Source: Lophium mytilinum (taxonomy: Eukaryota; Ascomycota; Dothideomycetes; Mytilinidiales; Mytilinidiaceae). From it: DNA of 64,000 bases. The notes beneath the pieces were generated by a model, which was given only the letters and a program-made list of their open reading frames with translations, was not told the DNA's origin and made no database searches. Both the position numbers and the translations under genes were made by a program. Of this stretch, positions 44,916 to 56,540 are shown piece by piece (positions within the stretch are counted from its first letter, which is position 1; every line of letters starts with the position of its first letter). Location of the stretch: positions 62,001 to 126,000 of the forward strand of contig MU004197.1 in the NCBI GenBank assembly GCA_010093605.1, written 5' to 3'.

Positions 44916-47900
44916 TCAATCTTCCTCGGACTCGAAGCCGAAATCTGTCTCGTCCTCCACGTATCCTGCCTTTCCCGGTGTAATAACCGCCGGGGCCGAC
45001 GGGGTCACAGCCACCTGGGTCGACGGGGTCGCAGCCACCTGGGTTGATGGGGTCGCAGCCGCCGGGGTCGACGGGGTCGCGGCTGGTGGGGTAGCGACGG
45101 AGCTGGCTCCAATAGCGGGAGAGGCGGTGGAGGGGGTCGGTGTGGACGGGATAGCGGAGAGCAAAGGGGTCGTTGCAACTATCGGCGCCGTTGTGTCATT
45201 CTCAGCCTGGGCTGTAGCTAAACCAGAGCTCAAAACGCCGAAAACTGGAGGCGGTGCGCCAAAAGCGGTATCAAATTGTGGCTTCATGGGGGACTGTGAC
45301 GCAATATGATTAGTTATTGTCGACGGAATAACATTAATTACTAAGGATTGAGGGTTTACAAGACATACCAGGCTAGTCTCCTCCTCCGCTGCTTCAAAGT
45401 TGGCATAGACCGCGGCCTTGCGGTGTGCGGCAGCCTTTGCTACGGCAGCTTTGCGATTTGCGGCAGCCTTTGCTACGGCATTGCTGGGACCCTTCACGCC
45501 ACCAGCCTTGGGAGTCTCGGGACCCTGAGGATGCTGTTCGATCGTCGTGCCGTTTTGGGTTACCTCGACCCCTTTTGAGGGAAAGCTTCCATCTGTAAAC
45601 TGGGAGGCATCGAACTTGACAGCGGTTGGCGGCGGGGCAGCCCTCGAACTATTGATGGGGGTAAAGGCGAACGGCGCTACGATAGGTGTTTCCGGGACTA
45701 TTGCCGTCACTGGGAGCTGCACTGGAGTGGGGTAAAGTTCTATACCAGAGCTCTGTGTAGGCGCCTTTCGCCTGAGCTTAGGAAAAGCTTTACGAGGTTT
45801 CGGCGTCGACGGAGGCTCAGGGGAGTTGGACTTTGTATCGGAGGCCAATCCGGTGGCGTTTGTAGTAGGAGGATTCACGGGGGCTGGCGTAGAGTTTGCA
45901 TCTTCCATTGCGTCCGTTGAAGGAGGGTTTGGCTCCACGATGTTGGCAACCTGCGCGGTTTGCGCTGAGGGCTCGGGGGAGTTGGACATAGAACCGGAAG
46001 CCGGTCCTGTACCATGTGCAGCAGGAGGCTTTGCGAGAGCTGGAGTAGGAATGGCATCTTGCTTCACCTCCTTTGAAGGAGCGCTCGGCTCCACGACGTT
46101 GAAGAACTTTGACTTTTGCGCGAAGAACTTCGGCGCCATGCTGCCCTCGAGAACAGACAAAGAAAGCCCGCTATTGGTCTGGGTGCTCGCACCCTCTGCC
46201 GCCTTCTCTTGCTCGTTCGTGACATTCGTATTCGGCTGCTTGATGTCGGAAAATAGCCCGGAAAACTTTGGTTGCGCGTCCTGCGCCGCAGAAATTCCTG
46301 TAAAGAGACCCTCGGTCTTAGCTCCATTAACTGGGGCAGCTACCGCTGCCATCTTGAACTGGGCGAAAGGATTGCCCGTCATAACAGTCTTGGTCCCTTC
46401 AGTGGCGAATATTGACTGCGCTTTCGGTCCTGGAACAGGAGCAAAGACTGGCTTGCCTTGCAATTGAGGTAGAGCGGACTGAGCTGGTAGTCCTAGCTTT
46501 GAAGCGACGTCGGGGGCTGCCGGAGAAATTATGCTGCTAATATTATTCGATTGCAGCACGACATCCGGTTTCTGAAGTCCTGTAGCAGCCCTCTGCGACT
46601 CTTTTTGGGCCCTCCTGGACACCCTGGGGGTTGCGAACTTGCGCAAAGGGGTCGTAGAAACCTCGGGCTTTTGGAGCTCGCCGGGTGAAGAAACGGCCGC
46701 ACCAATTGAGTCAGGCACGGAAGCAGTCTGAGAGTCGCTTGCGCCAGCAGTCTCGCCAAGCTTCTCAGCTTTTTGCTTGCCATCAACGATAGGCGAAGCA
46801 CGTCCGGATCCAGCATCCTTTGGCAGAGGGAGGGAAGACAAACCCTGATTTGCGGAGGTTGGCGTCGTGATAGGCTTCTGACAGGGAGAAGCTGATGTCA
46901 AACTCAACAACGAGTCATTTCCGGTGTGAGGAATGGCGCTCTTGTCGGTGGCGATATTGCTGGGAGCCGCTCCTGGCTGTGTGATATAAGCAGTGTTGAC
47001 AATATTGGCAGAGGCGATCCCAATGGTCTTTGCCTCATTCCTCTTCTCGGCAATCTCCTTTCTCTTAGCAGCAGCCTCCTTCGCCAGATTTTCTCTCATC
47101 ATTCCAAGCCGCACCTTTCTCTTCTCCGATTGGCATTGTTCCTCCTCGTCAATACCGTCGTCTTTCATCACCACAGTCTCTTCGGTGGGCTGCTTAATGT
47201 GACTTTTTCCGGCAGGTTTTGCAGTCTGAACATCCCAAGTAGGGGATGCGGCTACCCATACTGATGCAGTCTTAAAGACGGGATCGTCTTGTTTAGACGT
47301 CGAAGCTGACGGTACCTTCTGATCTTCGGGGGGTGTAACACGCTTGACCTGAGATTTTGGACTATCTGCCGCGATGACCTCATTGGAAGCATCGACTGTG
47401 GCAACAGGGCTCTCAGTCTTGGATACCTCGGCCACGGGGAGCTTGACCTCAGTTGCCACGTTCTTCGCCGCGACGACCTTCTCGGGAACGATGATGGTGG
47501 CGGCAGGGCTCGGGATATCTTGTTCTTTGACTACGGGAATCTTGACTTCAAATTCAAAATTCTCTTCGGCAATAGTGTCGCGTGGAGTCGGATGAAGGGC
47601 ATGCTGACGTTCAGTAAGAGTGGCGAGAGTTTCGTTAACCTCCTGATCGTCCTCTTCGTCCTGTTCTTCCTCTTCGTTTTCTTCAACATCATCCTTATCA
47701 TCTTCATCGAGGGTGGCAGGGGTTTCGTCGACCTCTTGTTCGTCGTCCTGTTCGTCCTGTTCTTCCTCTTCGTCCTTTTCGTCCTCTTCGTACTGTTCAA
47801 CATCATCCTTCTCATTTTCATCATTGCCCTGTTCGAAGTCGGTGTCCTCAGAAGATTCATCGTCACTATCCTCAACGAGGTACTCGATTTCACCCGTGGT

Positions 47901-50747
47901 TTCTTCTCGCTCTGGTAGACCGTCGGGACCGATGGCAACTCGGTCAAACATGCTTCGTTTGGGTGGAACATTAACGGTAGTAATAGAGCCCTGGTCTATT
48001 CGCTCGTTGACCACAGGCATCTTGAGATCAGATTCGAGTTTCTCTGTGACGGACTTCTCAGCATCATTGACGTTGGCAAGATGGCTTTCGGTCTTGGATG
48101 AATGGGCCGCGGGGATCTTGACGTCGGAGTCTAAGTCTTTCTCCGTAACGACTCCCTTAGAAGTAATGGCAGAGGGGACACGGTTCTGGATCTTCCGCTC
48201 TGACATCAAGGGAATTTTAGCCTCAGATTCGAACATCCGAGTGACGGCCTCGTTGGAACCATTGATGTTGCCATAAGGGTTTACGAACTTGGCGTTCGTG
48301 GGGATCTCGGATTCCGGACCCTTCTCTGTGGCGACTTTCTCAGGAACAATGACGGTGGCGACTGGAGTTTGGATTTTCTGATCTGAGACCACGGGAATCT
48401 TAACCTCAGATTCGACATTCTCTGTGACAGCCTCCTTAGGACCGTTGACGTTGGCAACAAGGCCTTGGCTCGTGGCCTTTTCGCCCGTGGGAATCTTGAC
48501 GTCGGATTCCACATTCTTCTCCGCGACAACATCCTTAGAAGCATTAACGGAGGAGATACGGTTCTGGAGTTCCTGCTCTTTGGCCACGTGAATCTTGACA
48601 TCAGGTTTGAGATCCTTAGCCTTGGAAGTTTCCTCGGAAACGGTGGGCTTGGCGAGAGACGTCGGTGTGGTGTGCTTCTCTGCTGCCATGGGGTCTTCAG
48701 CGATGACACCGGAAGTGGGAGAACGCAAAGATGCATGCACATCCATCGGAGCCTGGGTGCTGGCATTGCGAGTCGCAGGAGCAGAGTTGATGATTGACTT
48801 CCTGAACGCGTCCAGCCTCTCGTCGAGTGCAGCATTGAGCATCTGTTGCATTTCAGTCTTTCGAGTCTCATTCTCTCGATCGAGCTGGCGACGAAGCTCT
48901 TCCTTCTCCGTGCGCTCCTTCGCGACCAGCTTTGTTTGCTCATCGACTTTAGCCCGCTCCTTCGCCACTAAGCCCTCCTGCTCCTTCAGCTTCTGTTCGA
49001 CCTCGTTGGCCTTTACAAGCTGTGACTCTAGCGAACAGATTTGGGCGTCCTGGGCAGTAATTTTGGCACCTTGGCTAGCAATCTTGGCGTCTTGGCTGTT
49101 CATTTTAGCGTCTTGATGGTTGACTTGCTTCACCAAGAGCTCGAAGGTCTCACGGGGAATCTGAGAATTCTTGAGTCCAGCGACCTCTCCTCGGAGCTTG
49201 GAGAGCTCAGTGCTATCGGCCTTATTGAAGAGAGTAGTTTCCAAAGTACCCTGCTTGGTATTCATTTCAGCGACGTCTCCTTGGAGCTTGGAAAGCTTGG
49301 TGTTGTCGGCCTTGCTAGAGAGAGCAGATTCTAAACTACCCTGCTTGGTATTGATTGCAGAGACATCTCCTAGGATCTTGGAGAGCTCTGTGCTGTCGGC
49401 CTTGTTGGAGAGAGCAGCCTCCAAGGTACCCTGCTGGTCATCAATTGCTGTGAACTTCTCGCTGTAGGCCTTGGTCTGAGCCTTCGCATCGGAGGCCTTC
49501 TGGAAACCAAGGCCTGAAAGCTGAACCTCTTTGCGCACGGTGGCTCGTAAGCCATCCTTGTAATCTGTGCTCTCGAAATAGGACATCTCGACTTTTGACG
49601 CGAGCGCCGTCGTTAGGCTGATCTGCAACGTGTCGATGCCGGTAATCTTCCAGTCCTGTGCTCTACGTTGAGAGTCTGCGACGGCGGTTGTTTGAAATCC
49701 CGAGGTCGCTTGCTTAACCGTTCGGCGTATGGTTTTGTTGAGATCCTTATTATACTCGGGGCTCGCGAGATGTGCTTTCATTCGTTTTTCGCTCTCTTTG
49801 ATAGCGTCCCTCTCCCCTCTGCCAGCCAGCAAGCTCATGTCCTGTCTGGTGGTGCGGAGAGAGTCAACTGTTGCGCACTTCAGCACTGCCGCTACGAGCA
49901 TATCCCGGTCCTCCTCCAACCCCTTAAGTTTCCGGCCGTCGTTCCTGATATAGGCCATTTTCAGACCGTCGATTTGCCTTTGCACCCTCTTTTCCGCAGC
50001 CATGAGTTTGGTATTAACTTCAATCATGGTGACAGCATCGTTCGCCGGAAAAGGTGGATAAGCGTCGGCTGTCGGTTGCGGTGCAGCGTGGAAAGGTGGA
50101 AAGAGCATATCGGGCGGGTTTGTGTTTAATGCCTCCTCGGGGAAGAAATAACGGAACGCGACTTCGCCATAATCATTCACGAGTTTGAAGAGGACCATTA
50201 TGATAGTCGCGGCAACAGCAAGACCAGCTACGCCGATGAAGACCTTTGGGGCATATTGACCGTTCGTATCGGAAGGTGGTGTGGAGATGTAGAACTGATC
50301 TGAACCTGGTAGAGCAGCGCAAGTTGGCGCAACGAGCACAGGTGGCTCAATCCAACTTCGACACATGCCGGGCTTTTCTTGATCTGAGGTAGGAGGCGTT
50401 AGTAACATCATCGAAGAGGGGACTACGTATAACTTACGAGCTTCAAGGACGACGTATTGTCCTTCGGCAATGGGGATTACGAGTGACTGTGCTGGTACAG
50501 CGGACGAGGTAGTTGCATACGACTTCAGAACTGAATCGACGAAGTCCTTGATGTCGTCTTTGCCAATGCTTGGAGATGTTGAGCTCGAGTCATCTCCATC
50601 GTCGACATGTGGTGGTTTTTTTTTCTTCAGAAGCCCAAGCAAGTGTTCAATGGACCTAGGTGGGGCTTGTAGAAGATACACTACTAGCGCGCAGAAGTCA
50701 TGCCAGCGTTTCTCTAAGATCTCCCCGAAATCCATGGTGGTGTCCAT
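44916..50747 (-). CDS. Membrane-anchored coiled-coil protein with long disordered repeat tail
   Basis: Three exons: 50747-50438, 50383-45369 and 45293-44916; 1900 residues. Both introns (54 bases, ACTAAC branch; 75 bases, GTATGT donor, CACAG acceptor) are multiples of three and so hide inside one open frame. The frame extends to 50876 but begins with TTG; MDTTMDF at 50747 is chosen. A soluble head is followed by one membrane helix (VFIGVAGLAVAATIIMVLF, about 150-172). Coiled coils follow, with about three 30-residue repeats of KADSTELSKL...NTKQGTLE. Next come 30-40-residue repeats around ESDVKIPV, an Asp/Glu run, and a tail with scattered FG/PxFG motifs (NPFAQF, PVFGV). It is paralogous to the gene at 52594. 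Function unknown; nuclear-envelope placement would be speculation. Confidence 0.85.
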   Translation of the reverse strand: MDTTMDFGEILEKRWHDFCALVVYLLQAPPRSIEHLLGLLKKKKPPHVDDGDDSSSTSPSIGKDDIKDFVDSVLKSYATTSSAVPAQSLVIPIAEGQYVVLEARKLYVVPSSMMLLTPPTSDQEKPGMCRSWIEPPVLVAPTCAALPGSDQFYISTPPSDTNGQYAPKVFIGVAGLAVAATIIMVLFKLVNDYGEVAFRYFFPEEALNTNPPDMLFPPFHAAPQPTADAYPPFPANDAVTMIEVNTKLMAAEKRVQRQIDGLKMAYIRNDGRKLKGLEEDRDMLVAAVLKCATVDSLRTTRQDMSLLAGRGERDAIKESEKRMKAHLASPEYNKDLNKTIRRTVKQATSGFQTTAVADSQRRAQDWKITGIDTLQISLTTALASKVEMSYFESTDYKDGLRATVRKEVQLSGLGFQKASDAKAQTKAYSEKFTAIDDQQGTLEAALSNKADSTELSKILGDVSAINTKQGSLESALSSKADNTKLSKLQGDVAEMNTKQGTLETTLFNKADSTELSKLRGEVAGLKNSQIPRETFELLVKQVNHQDAKMNSQDAKIASQGAKITAQDAQICSLESQLVKANEVEQKLKEQEGLVAKERAKVDEQTKLVAKERTEKEELRRQLDRENETRKTEMQQMLNAALDERLDAFRKSIINSAPATRNASTQAPMDVHASLRSPTSGVIAEDPMAAEKHTTPTSLAKPTVSEETSKAKDLKPDVKIHVAKEQELQNRISSVNASKDVVAEKNVESDVKIPTGEKATSQGLVANVNGPKEAVTENVESEVKIPVVSDQKIQTPVATVIVPEKVATEKGPESEIPTNAKFVNPYGNINGSNEAVTRMFESEAKIPLMSERKIQNRVPSAITSKGVVTEKDLDSDVKIPAAHSSKTESHLANVNDAEKSVTEKLESDLKMPVVNERIDQGSITTVNVPPKRSMFDRVAIGPDGLPEREETTGEIEYLVEDSDDESSEDTDFEQGNDENEKDDVEQYEEDEKDEEEEQDEQDDEQEVDETPATLDEDDKDDVEENEEEEQDEEDDQEVNETLATLTERQHALHPTPRDTIAEENFEFEVKIPVVKEQDIPSPAATIIVPEKVVAAKNVATEVKLPVAEVSKTESPVATVDASNEVIAADSPKSQVKRVTPPEDQKVPSASTSKQDDPVFKTASVWVAASPTWDVQTAKPAGKSHIKQPTEETVVMKDDGIDEEEQCQSEKRKVRLGMMRENLAKEAAAKRKEIAEKRNEAKTIGIASANIVNTAYITQPGAAPSNIATDKSAIPHTGNDSLLSLTSASPCQKPITTPTSANQGLSSLPLPKDAGSGRASPIVDGKQKAEKLGETAGASDSQTASVPDSIGAAVSSPGELQKPEVSTTPLRKFATPRVSRRAQKESQRAATGLQKPDVVLQSNNISSIISPAAPDVASKLGLPAQSALPQLQGKPVFAPVPGPKAQSIFATEGTKTVMTGNPFAQFKMAAVAAPVNGAKTEGLFTGISAAQDAQPKFSGLFSDIKQPNTNVTNEQEKAAEGASTQTNSGLSLSVLEGSMAPKFFAQKSKFFNVVEPSAPSKEVKQDAIPTPALAKPPAAHGTGPASGSMSNSPEPSAQTAQVANIVEPNPPSTDAMEDANSTPAPVNPPTTNATGLASDTKSNSPEPPSTPKPRKAFPKLRRKAPTQSSGIELYPTPVQLPVTAIVPETPIVAPFAFTPINSSRAAPPPTAVKFDASQFTDGSFPSKGVEVTQNGTTIEQHPQGPETPKAGGVKGPSNAVAKAAANRKAAVAKAAAHRKAAVYANFEAAEEETSLVCLVNPQSLVINVIPSTITNHIASQSPMKPQFDTAFGAPPPVFGVLSSGLATAQAENDTTAPIVATTPLLSAIPSTPTPSTASPAIGASSVATPPAATPSTPAAATPSTQVAATPSTQVAVTPSAPAVITPGKAGYVEDETDFGFESEED

Positions 50748-51479
50748 GGTGGTTGGAGGTGAATATAGCTGGTGTGATGTGAGCAATGGCGTTGAAGATG
50801 TTGTTGGAGGGGACGAAGACGTACAGAGCGCTGGCACGGAGAGGAGTCTCGGTAAGCCTCGTAGATTGACCCGCAAGGGGAAGGGGGTGGCTTGAGTGGG
50901 GTGAGCAGTGACTCTAGGAGTGGTCTGGAGTAGGACGCTGGGAGGAGAGAGCTCACGATGTGTGTAAAGGGGGTTCCGTACCGCTAATGCGGTGGAGCGG
51001 GGGCTCTGGGTGCGCAGACCAATGCGCGAGGGAAAAGAGGTGGGCTGCGTTGTGTGAGCAGTGGTATTGACGGTGGGGTGGTGAGGGTGTTGTCGGGAAC
51101 AGAGAAGGTGTCAACTTGGATTGGGGGCGAGGTGATTTAAATATGCGGGCCCGAGTGCGGCAGCAGTGTCACGAGGTCGCAGATGGTGCCTGGAGCAATG
51201 CCTGGAGCGGTACTCCAAGCGGTGCTAACCGCGGGGGGTGCTTTCAGGTGAATGATTACAAGAGGTGTTTGCCCGTTCGATCGGCATCACACCTTAGTGA
51301 TTGTCAACATTGTACGACGAACTACTATAGCGTGAACCATGGGTGCAGTCTTTGGATCTACATTGTTCATATGCAATGGTCAGTTACGTGAACAAGTCAG
51401 GTACGTCTCTACGTGGATGTGATTCTATATACTTTGAAGATCTTGAGGTGATGTCGACTGTCTCTTGACTGAGCATCTT
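50748..51479. other. Upstream region of the 1900-residue gene
   Basis: G-rich on the plus strand, C/T-rich in gene sense, as expected for leader and promoter. No supported gene was found. Confidence 0.4.
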
Positions 51480-52110
51480 CTTAGCAGCCAGGCTACCCCC
51501 TACAGCGGTGTTGCCTTGACAAGACTGATACTTCTTTAGTCGATTATACAACACTATATATAACTGTTAACGCATTAGTTATCAGACTACCTCTTGAAAC
51601 TGTGGTCACTGACTGGTGGGGCTACCCCTTACAGTAGTGTCCCGTGTGCAACGTTGAAGCCAATCCAATCTCATCTTCATTGCGAAAACCTGGCAATGTC
51701 AGGTGGCGGATAGAATGACAATCCTTAAGTCTGGGCGCTGTGGTTCGTCTGGTTCGCCACTGCGTAGAGAACCCCCGAGGATTCCGAAGATCGGAAGGCG
51801 ATGTCAAGTTTTCAGCAACACAGATTTGACTACCTCTTGACTAGTCAGCTGCTGGACAGCCAGGCTACCCCCTACAGTGGTGTCAAGCGAGCAATATTAG
51901 AGCCAAGGAGTAATAGATCTGTGTGTCTACACATGCAACTTAGTACTGTAGATTATGCCTTCAATATGAAGTTTCACGCAATGCAGATTAGACTGCCTCT
52001 TGACTAAGTAGCTGCTTAGTAGTCAGGCTGCTCCCAAGAATGGTATCAGGCGAGCAATATTGAAGCGAAGTAGTGCAGAAGTCTGGCTTAGTACCGTAGA
52101 TAATGGCTTT
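51480..52110 (+). repeat. Four hairpin-core units
   Basis: Cores lie near 51500, 51617, 51863 and 52025. The second reads CTACC-CCTTAC-AGTAG, with CTAC/GTAG arms in place of CCAC/GTGG. Units 1, 3 and 4 share TCTTGACT, AGCAGCCAGGCTAC or a close form, and units 3 and 4 share GGCGAGCAATATTGAAG or a near match. Unit 3 has a longer match to the units at 17.8 and 63.8 kb. Confidence 0.75.
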
Positions 52111-52593
52111 CAGCGGCTTCTTACACAATCATATCTTCACTACCTTAATCAAGGTGTTGCTCCGAAAAGTCTTTATAAACCTTCATTGGCCGTTAATCTA
52201 TCTAAAGCCCCCGAACTTCTACCCACCCCCCGAGACGGAACGCCCGACACGCCAGATAATTTAGAAGAAGAAAGGAAACAAAGCAATCACAAGCCGTCAG
52301 GCCCAGCACTATGATGCTTCCTCCGACCCGAGGGATAGCTAGAAAGCCGTCAAACCTCAGGTAGAATGGAAAACCTCGCCGCGTTACACCTTAGCTACAT
52401 GACGCCGCCTCTCGTTCCAGGGGGATAGCTAAAAAGCCGTCAAACCGCCGTACAGAAGAGGGCTTTTGTTATTTTTGTTATTTTTGTTTGTTCTGGGGAT
52501 TGGGGTATTTTGTGGGGTGGGTGGGTAGTATAGGGCGCAAACTCGTCTTCATCGTAAAGAAACACACTCCTCACCAGCCGTGTAGGCCCATCT
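52111..52593. other. 3' flank of the 1036-residue gene, homologous to 44.4-44.8 kb
   Basis: Contains CCACCCCCCGAGACGGAACGC, two copies of GGGATAGCTA.AAAGCCGTCAAACC about 105 bases apart, a TTATTTTTG triplet run, and GGATTGGGG followed by GGGTGGGTGGG. The order matches the flank of the paralogue at 44916. Confidence 0.6.
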
Positions 52594-55500
52594 CTACATA
52601 TCGTCTTCGGTATCATCGTCCATCGCATCACCGATAGGTGGCTTCTTGGTGAATGTCAGGACAGGAGTAGGTGCCGGAGCGAGAATCGTAAATTTGTATG
52701 CGGTTGACGCCGAGGACTCTACAATGACCATGGCATCCTCGTCGACTGCCGGGGCTTGAATAGGAGGCTGTGCGAACGCATTTTGACGTAACATAGCTCG
52801 GAAGATGTTGCGAGACAATCTAGCTTTCAAAGTAGCTCTCGTAGGACTTCTCGCAATAGCTCTCGCAGGACTCCTCGCAGTAACTCTCGCAGTAGGAGGA
52901 GCAGTCGGTGCGACAGGAATCTCAGCTCTAGGAGGGGAGTGGATCTTTGTCGGCCGTGGCGATTCTTCATCATTTCCGACGGTATCCGGGAGAGCCACAG
53001 TGTTAGTGGCTACGATGCCCGATCGCCGAACAGAACGTGCCTTCATCTTGATCTTTCGTCGCCCGACTGGAGTGACTCCTGGACTTGGGCTATCCGCGGT
53101 AGTGGCTTGAGCGTCATATTCCGACGTGGAAGGATGTGCGGTAGTGGGGGATCGCTTGGGAGGAGTCGTCGGAGCTTGGTCAACTGGCGCAGATGATGAC
53201 GAAGCAGCGGCAGCCCCTGTAGATGATACTGTGGGAGCAGACGACTGTGGTGTCGGCGGTGTCTGGGTCATGCCGGGCGGGTTTGGTAGTGATGAAGTAT
53301 CATTGGCGGACTGCTCTGATTCGCCGGCCGTCAAAACTGAAATGGCTAGTGGCGTAGCCTCAGAATCAGTGGAGGCCTCGTTGCGAGACCCGACGGGAGT
53401 ATCGATCTTGGCGGTGCTCGGGTCATAGGGCTCAACGGTAGGCTCAGCATTTGACGCTGAAGAAGACCCAGCAGCTGGGTCTCGCTCGGCCGATGGAATA
53501 CCAACGCTCTGAGGAGCGTCCTGTGCAGGCTCCTCAGTAGCAGCATCACTTACTGCAGGCAAGGTGATAGCGGTTGGGCTCTCCTTAACCTCCTTCTTCT
53601 CGGCTCCAGATGCAGCAGTGTGCTTTACCTCGTCGGGCTTTGAGGAACCTCCGATGACTATGGGCTTGGACGGATCTGCCACAGGGCTCGCAGCATTCTG
53701 AGCTTCGGCAGTCTTAGGCGTACTCGCAGGATTTACATCGGGGCTAGCTTCTTTGGTGGAGGTGTGGACATCGGAAGCGTCCTTAGCGGTGGAGGTATTG
53801 TTGGAGTTATCTGCAAAGCTAGGAGGGACAGTTGCATTGCCGGGGGCGAACTTGACCGGTGGCGCAAGCTTGGACTTCAAGGGAGTTTGAGCAGGCGTAG
53901 ACGGCTCCGAGGCAGAACCGGTCTTGGGTGTCACGTCGAGCTGAGAAGACGCAGACGGCTTGACCGGGGACGCCTGTGATGTGACAGATTCTTTTGACAT
54001 CGCAGGCGGCTTAGTTGTAGCACCTGGTGTTGCCTCCGTTGAGGCTTCTTTGCCAATAGAAGACGGCCTTTTCCTAGCCGTGGGGGTAGACTTGGGAGTC
54101 GTACCAGGTTTGGTGACAGCTGCGACGGCGGATTGGTTGTCAACAATGGATCTAGAAACTTTGGTGCGCGCGTCTGGAAGGTCCATGGAAGCTACGGGCG
54201 TCTCTTCACGAGGGGAAGCCTTCTCGGCGGTGAAAATGTACCCCTCTTTCTGGAAATCAAGAAGTATCGCCTTGACGTTTGACTTGATGGTCTCGTTCTG
54301 TGTCGCCTTGAATACTTCGAAATCGGCTCTGCATTGCTGGTACTGCTCTTGCAACTGCTCTTGCACCAACTTGTTTTCCATTTGCTGGGAAGCGTTAAGA
54401 TCTACCTGCTCGGACAGCAGCTTTTCGATACGGGGAATCTTTGCGTTTTGCGTCTCTAGCGATGCAATGGTGGCGTCCCTGCGTTTGATCTCTGCTTGAA
54501 GTTCCTTGCGGACTCCGTCGATCTCTACTTGAGATTCCCTGCAGACTCTGTCGTACTTCTCGTCGTACTTTGTGAGCAGTTTGTCGTCCGCTTTCGCATT
54601 GATGTCTAATTTCATATCATGAAGCGTTCTAGCCATATCTCGTGCGCTGATTCCCTTGTCGCGATCCTTGAGAAGTCCGATTTCCTTGTACATTTTCTTT
54701 TCGAGATCTTTCAGCGCTGTCTTGTTGGCTTTGGCGCTGTCGGAGTTGAGACCCTTCTTGTCCAGGTCCTTTCGGAGCTGATTGATCATGCCAACAAGCG
54801 TGACAAAGCCTTCCTGCTTCATCAGCTCGTCTCGGCGAAGATAGGAGCTGAAGTGGTCCTTGAGCGCCCCATTCGCGAAGTCCTTGATCTGGCCCTTGAC
54901 CCAGTCTTGCATCGAAACAGCAAATTCGTGGTCCATGGCGGGGTCTGCCTTCTTCAGGTACTCTTGCTTCAGATCGTTGCATACCTCGACTAACCAGGCA
55001 ATAGTTGGTTCGCTGTCGAGGGTTGACTTGGTTACGATGAATTGCCCCAGTTCCTCAATCGATATGTTCTGTTCACCCAGAGTGATGTATTGCTTGTGGG
55101 ACCGATCAAGAATTCCTTCGGCCACAGGGTGGGTGGCTGCGGGTGCCGTTGGAATGCCCCGAGGGCGACTGAATGGGTTGGGAATGGTTCGTGCACGGCG
55201 AAGGGCGCTTGGGACAGTCTTAGCTGCCAAGTAGCCGCCTAGGGATACGGCGCCCACTACGCCCAGGCAGAGGACAATGCGGCCAACATCGCCAGACGTA
55301 AAGCTGTTCAGGCGGTTGAACATGGTATTCCCTGCTGGCAGCATGCGCATTTGATTATCGGGCGTGGGGGCTTCGTAGGCTTGGACTGATAGTTACAGTG
55401 TCAGAAAGGACTGGTCATTCACTTTGTCGCCGTTGGTATACATACATGTCACATTTCCAGAGTTAGAGCTATCGAACTCCGGAAGGCCTGTTTCCACTGT

Positions 55501-55764
55501 AGGAAGGAGGAAGCTTGGAGGTCCCTGAGCAGTAGGAAATGCGTCATGTTTGCCAGATTTCTCTGAGATATGATCAATCATGCGTTGTACAGCCGGCGAA
55601 GCTGGGAAACCACGGCCGATGGTATCGTGGGGTAGATAGCGGATGGTAGCATGAACCGCTAGGCGCACGAGGTCTGCTTGTGTCTCGATGAGCCAGGCGA
55701 AACCATCGCGAATAGCCATTATCCCATTCTCGAAGACGAGAAGAAAGACGTTGGGTTCAGGCAT
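52594..55764 (-). CDS. Membrane-anchored coiled-coil protein, paralogue of the 44916 gene
   Basis: Exons 55764-55446 and 55385-52594 give 1036 residues. The intron (59 bases, GTATGT donor, TATCAG acceptor, phase 1) joins GNVT to FQAYEAPTPDN and links two open frames. The downstream frame alone would start at 55350 inside the joined protein. A 100-residue head includes a hydrophobic stretch (NVFLLVFENGI). A membrane helix follows at about 140-162 (IVLCLGVVGAVSLGGYLAA), then coiled coil from about 300 to 435 (MARTLHDMKL to DFEVFKATQ). The Ser/Thr/Pro/Ala-rich tail has repeated ARSPARA-type motifs and a DDDTEDDM end. Layout and intron position match the gene at 44916. Function unknown. Confidence 0.82.
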
Positions 55765-56540
55765 ATCGGAGGTAGGATGTCGGAGAGGTGGAGAGGGTGT
55801 AGAAGCTAAGGTGGCGTTTAGCACTTGCTAATAGTAAAAGCACGGGGAGACTGCGCAAGGCAAGGCGGCCTACGGGTTGGAGAGAGGAGATGAGTGTGTG
55901 ATGTTGATGTAGAAGGAGTACAGTTGATTGTGGGAGTGCGTTGACCACGGCGCAGATGAAAACCTTGAAGAATTGGACGATGCACACGACAGCAGGAGAT
56001 GTCAGGGTGCTGTGGTGTGGGTGGGAATCAAGGTTGGTGGTGGAGAGAAGGTCAGCAACCCAGCGAAGGCTTGAAGTTATGGTCGAGCGGCAGCAGACGC
56101 CAAGGCGCGCTAGCGAGTGATAGAGGTCGCTCTTAGGGCTCAACGGGCTTGCCTTTGCCCGCCCGGCCCTTTTTTGAGTGAATCTTGTGATGCTTTGCCG
56201 AGAGGTATACGCGGTCGGGCACCCCCGGACTCTGAGTTTGAACAATGTCACCATGTAAAGACCAGGCGCTTCATATAGGGCTTCAGGTCTACGGGAAGTC
56301 TGGGTTGAGAGCATAGCTCCTAAGAAGGTCTCAACGAGGGCTGGGATGATCCGAGATCACGTGTAAAATAAGCGAGATTCACGTGACTTTAGCGCATACC
56401 CTTTCAAATCAGCATAGTCCCCGGTCGTTGTGAACTCTAACTCGTCACTGCTTGGGGTCCATCTAGGAGCTCTTGGAATCATGATTGTACCTCAAAATTT
56501 ATGCAGTGAAAACTTCAGTGCCTTTTGACCCACTGAAAAC
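55765..56540. other. Upstream region of the 1036-residue gene
   Basis: Promoter and leader space for the minus-strand gene. The frame at 55757-56314 is Ser/Leu/Arg-rich without a domain and is not called. No repeat core occurs before about 56550. Confidence 0.4.

Noticed and set aside
45826-46467. Plus-strand open frame of 213 codons
   Set aside because: Lies antisense inside the coding sequence of the 1900-residue gene and has no domain; it is a shadow of biased codon use.
48281-48943. Minus-strand open frame of 220 codons
   Set aside because: An alternative frame of the same minus-strand gene; Arg/Ser-rich translation with no motif.
55757-56314. 185-codon minus-strand frame upstream of the 1036-residue gene
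   Set aside because: No domain, and it overlaps the better-supported spliced start at 55764; probably leader sequence.
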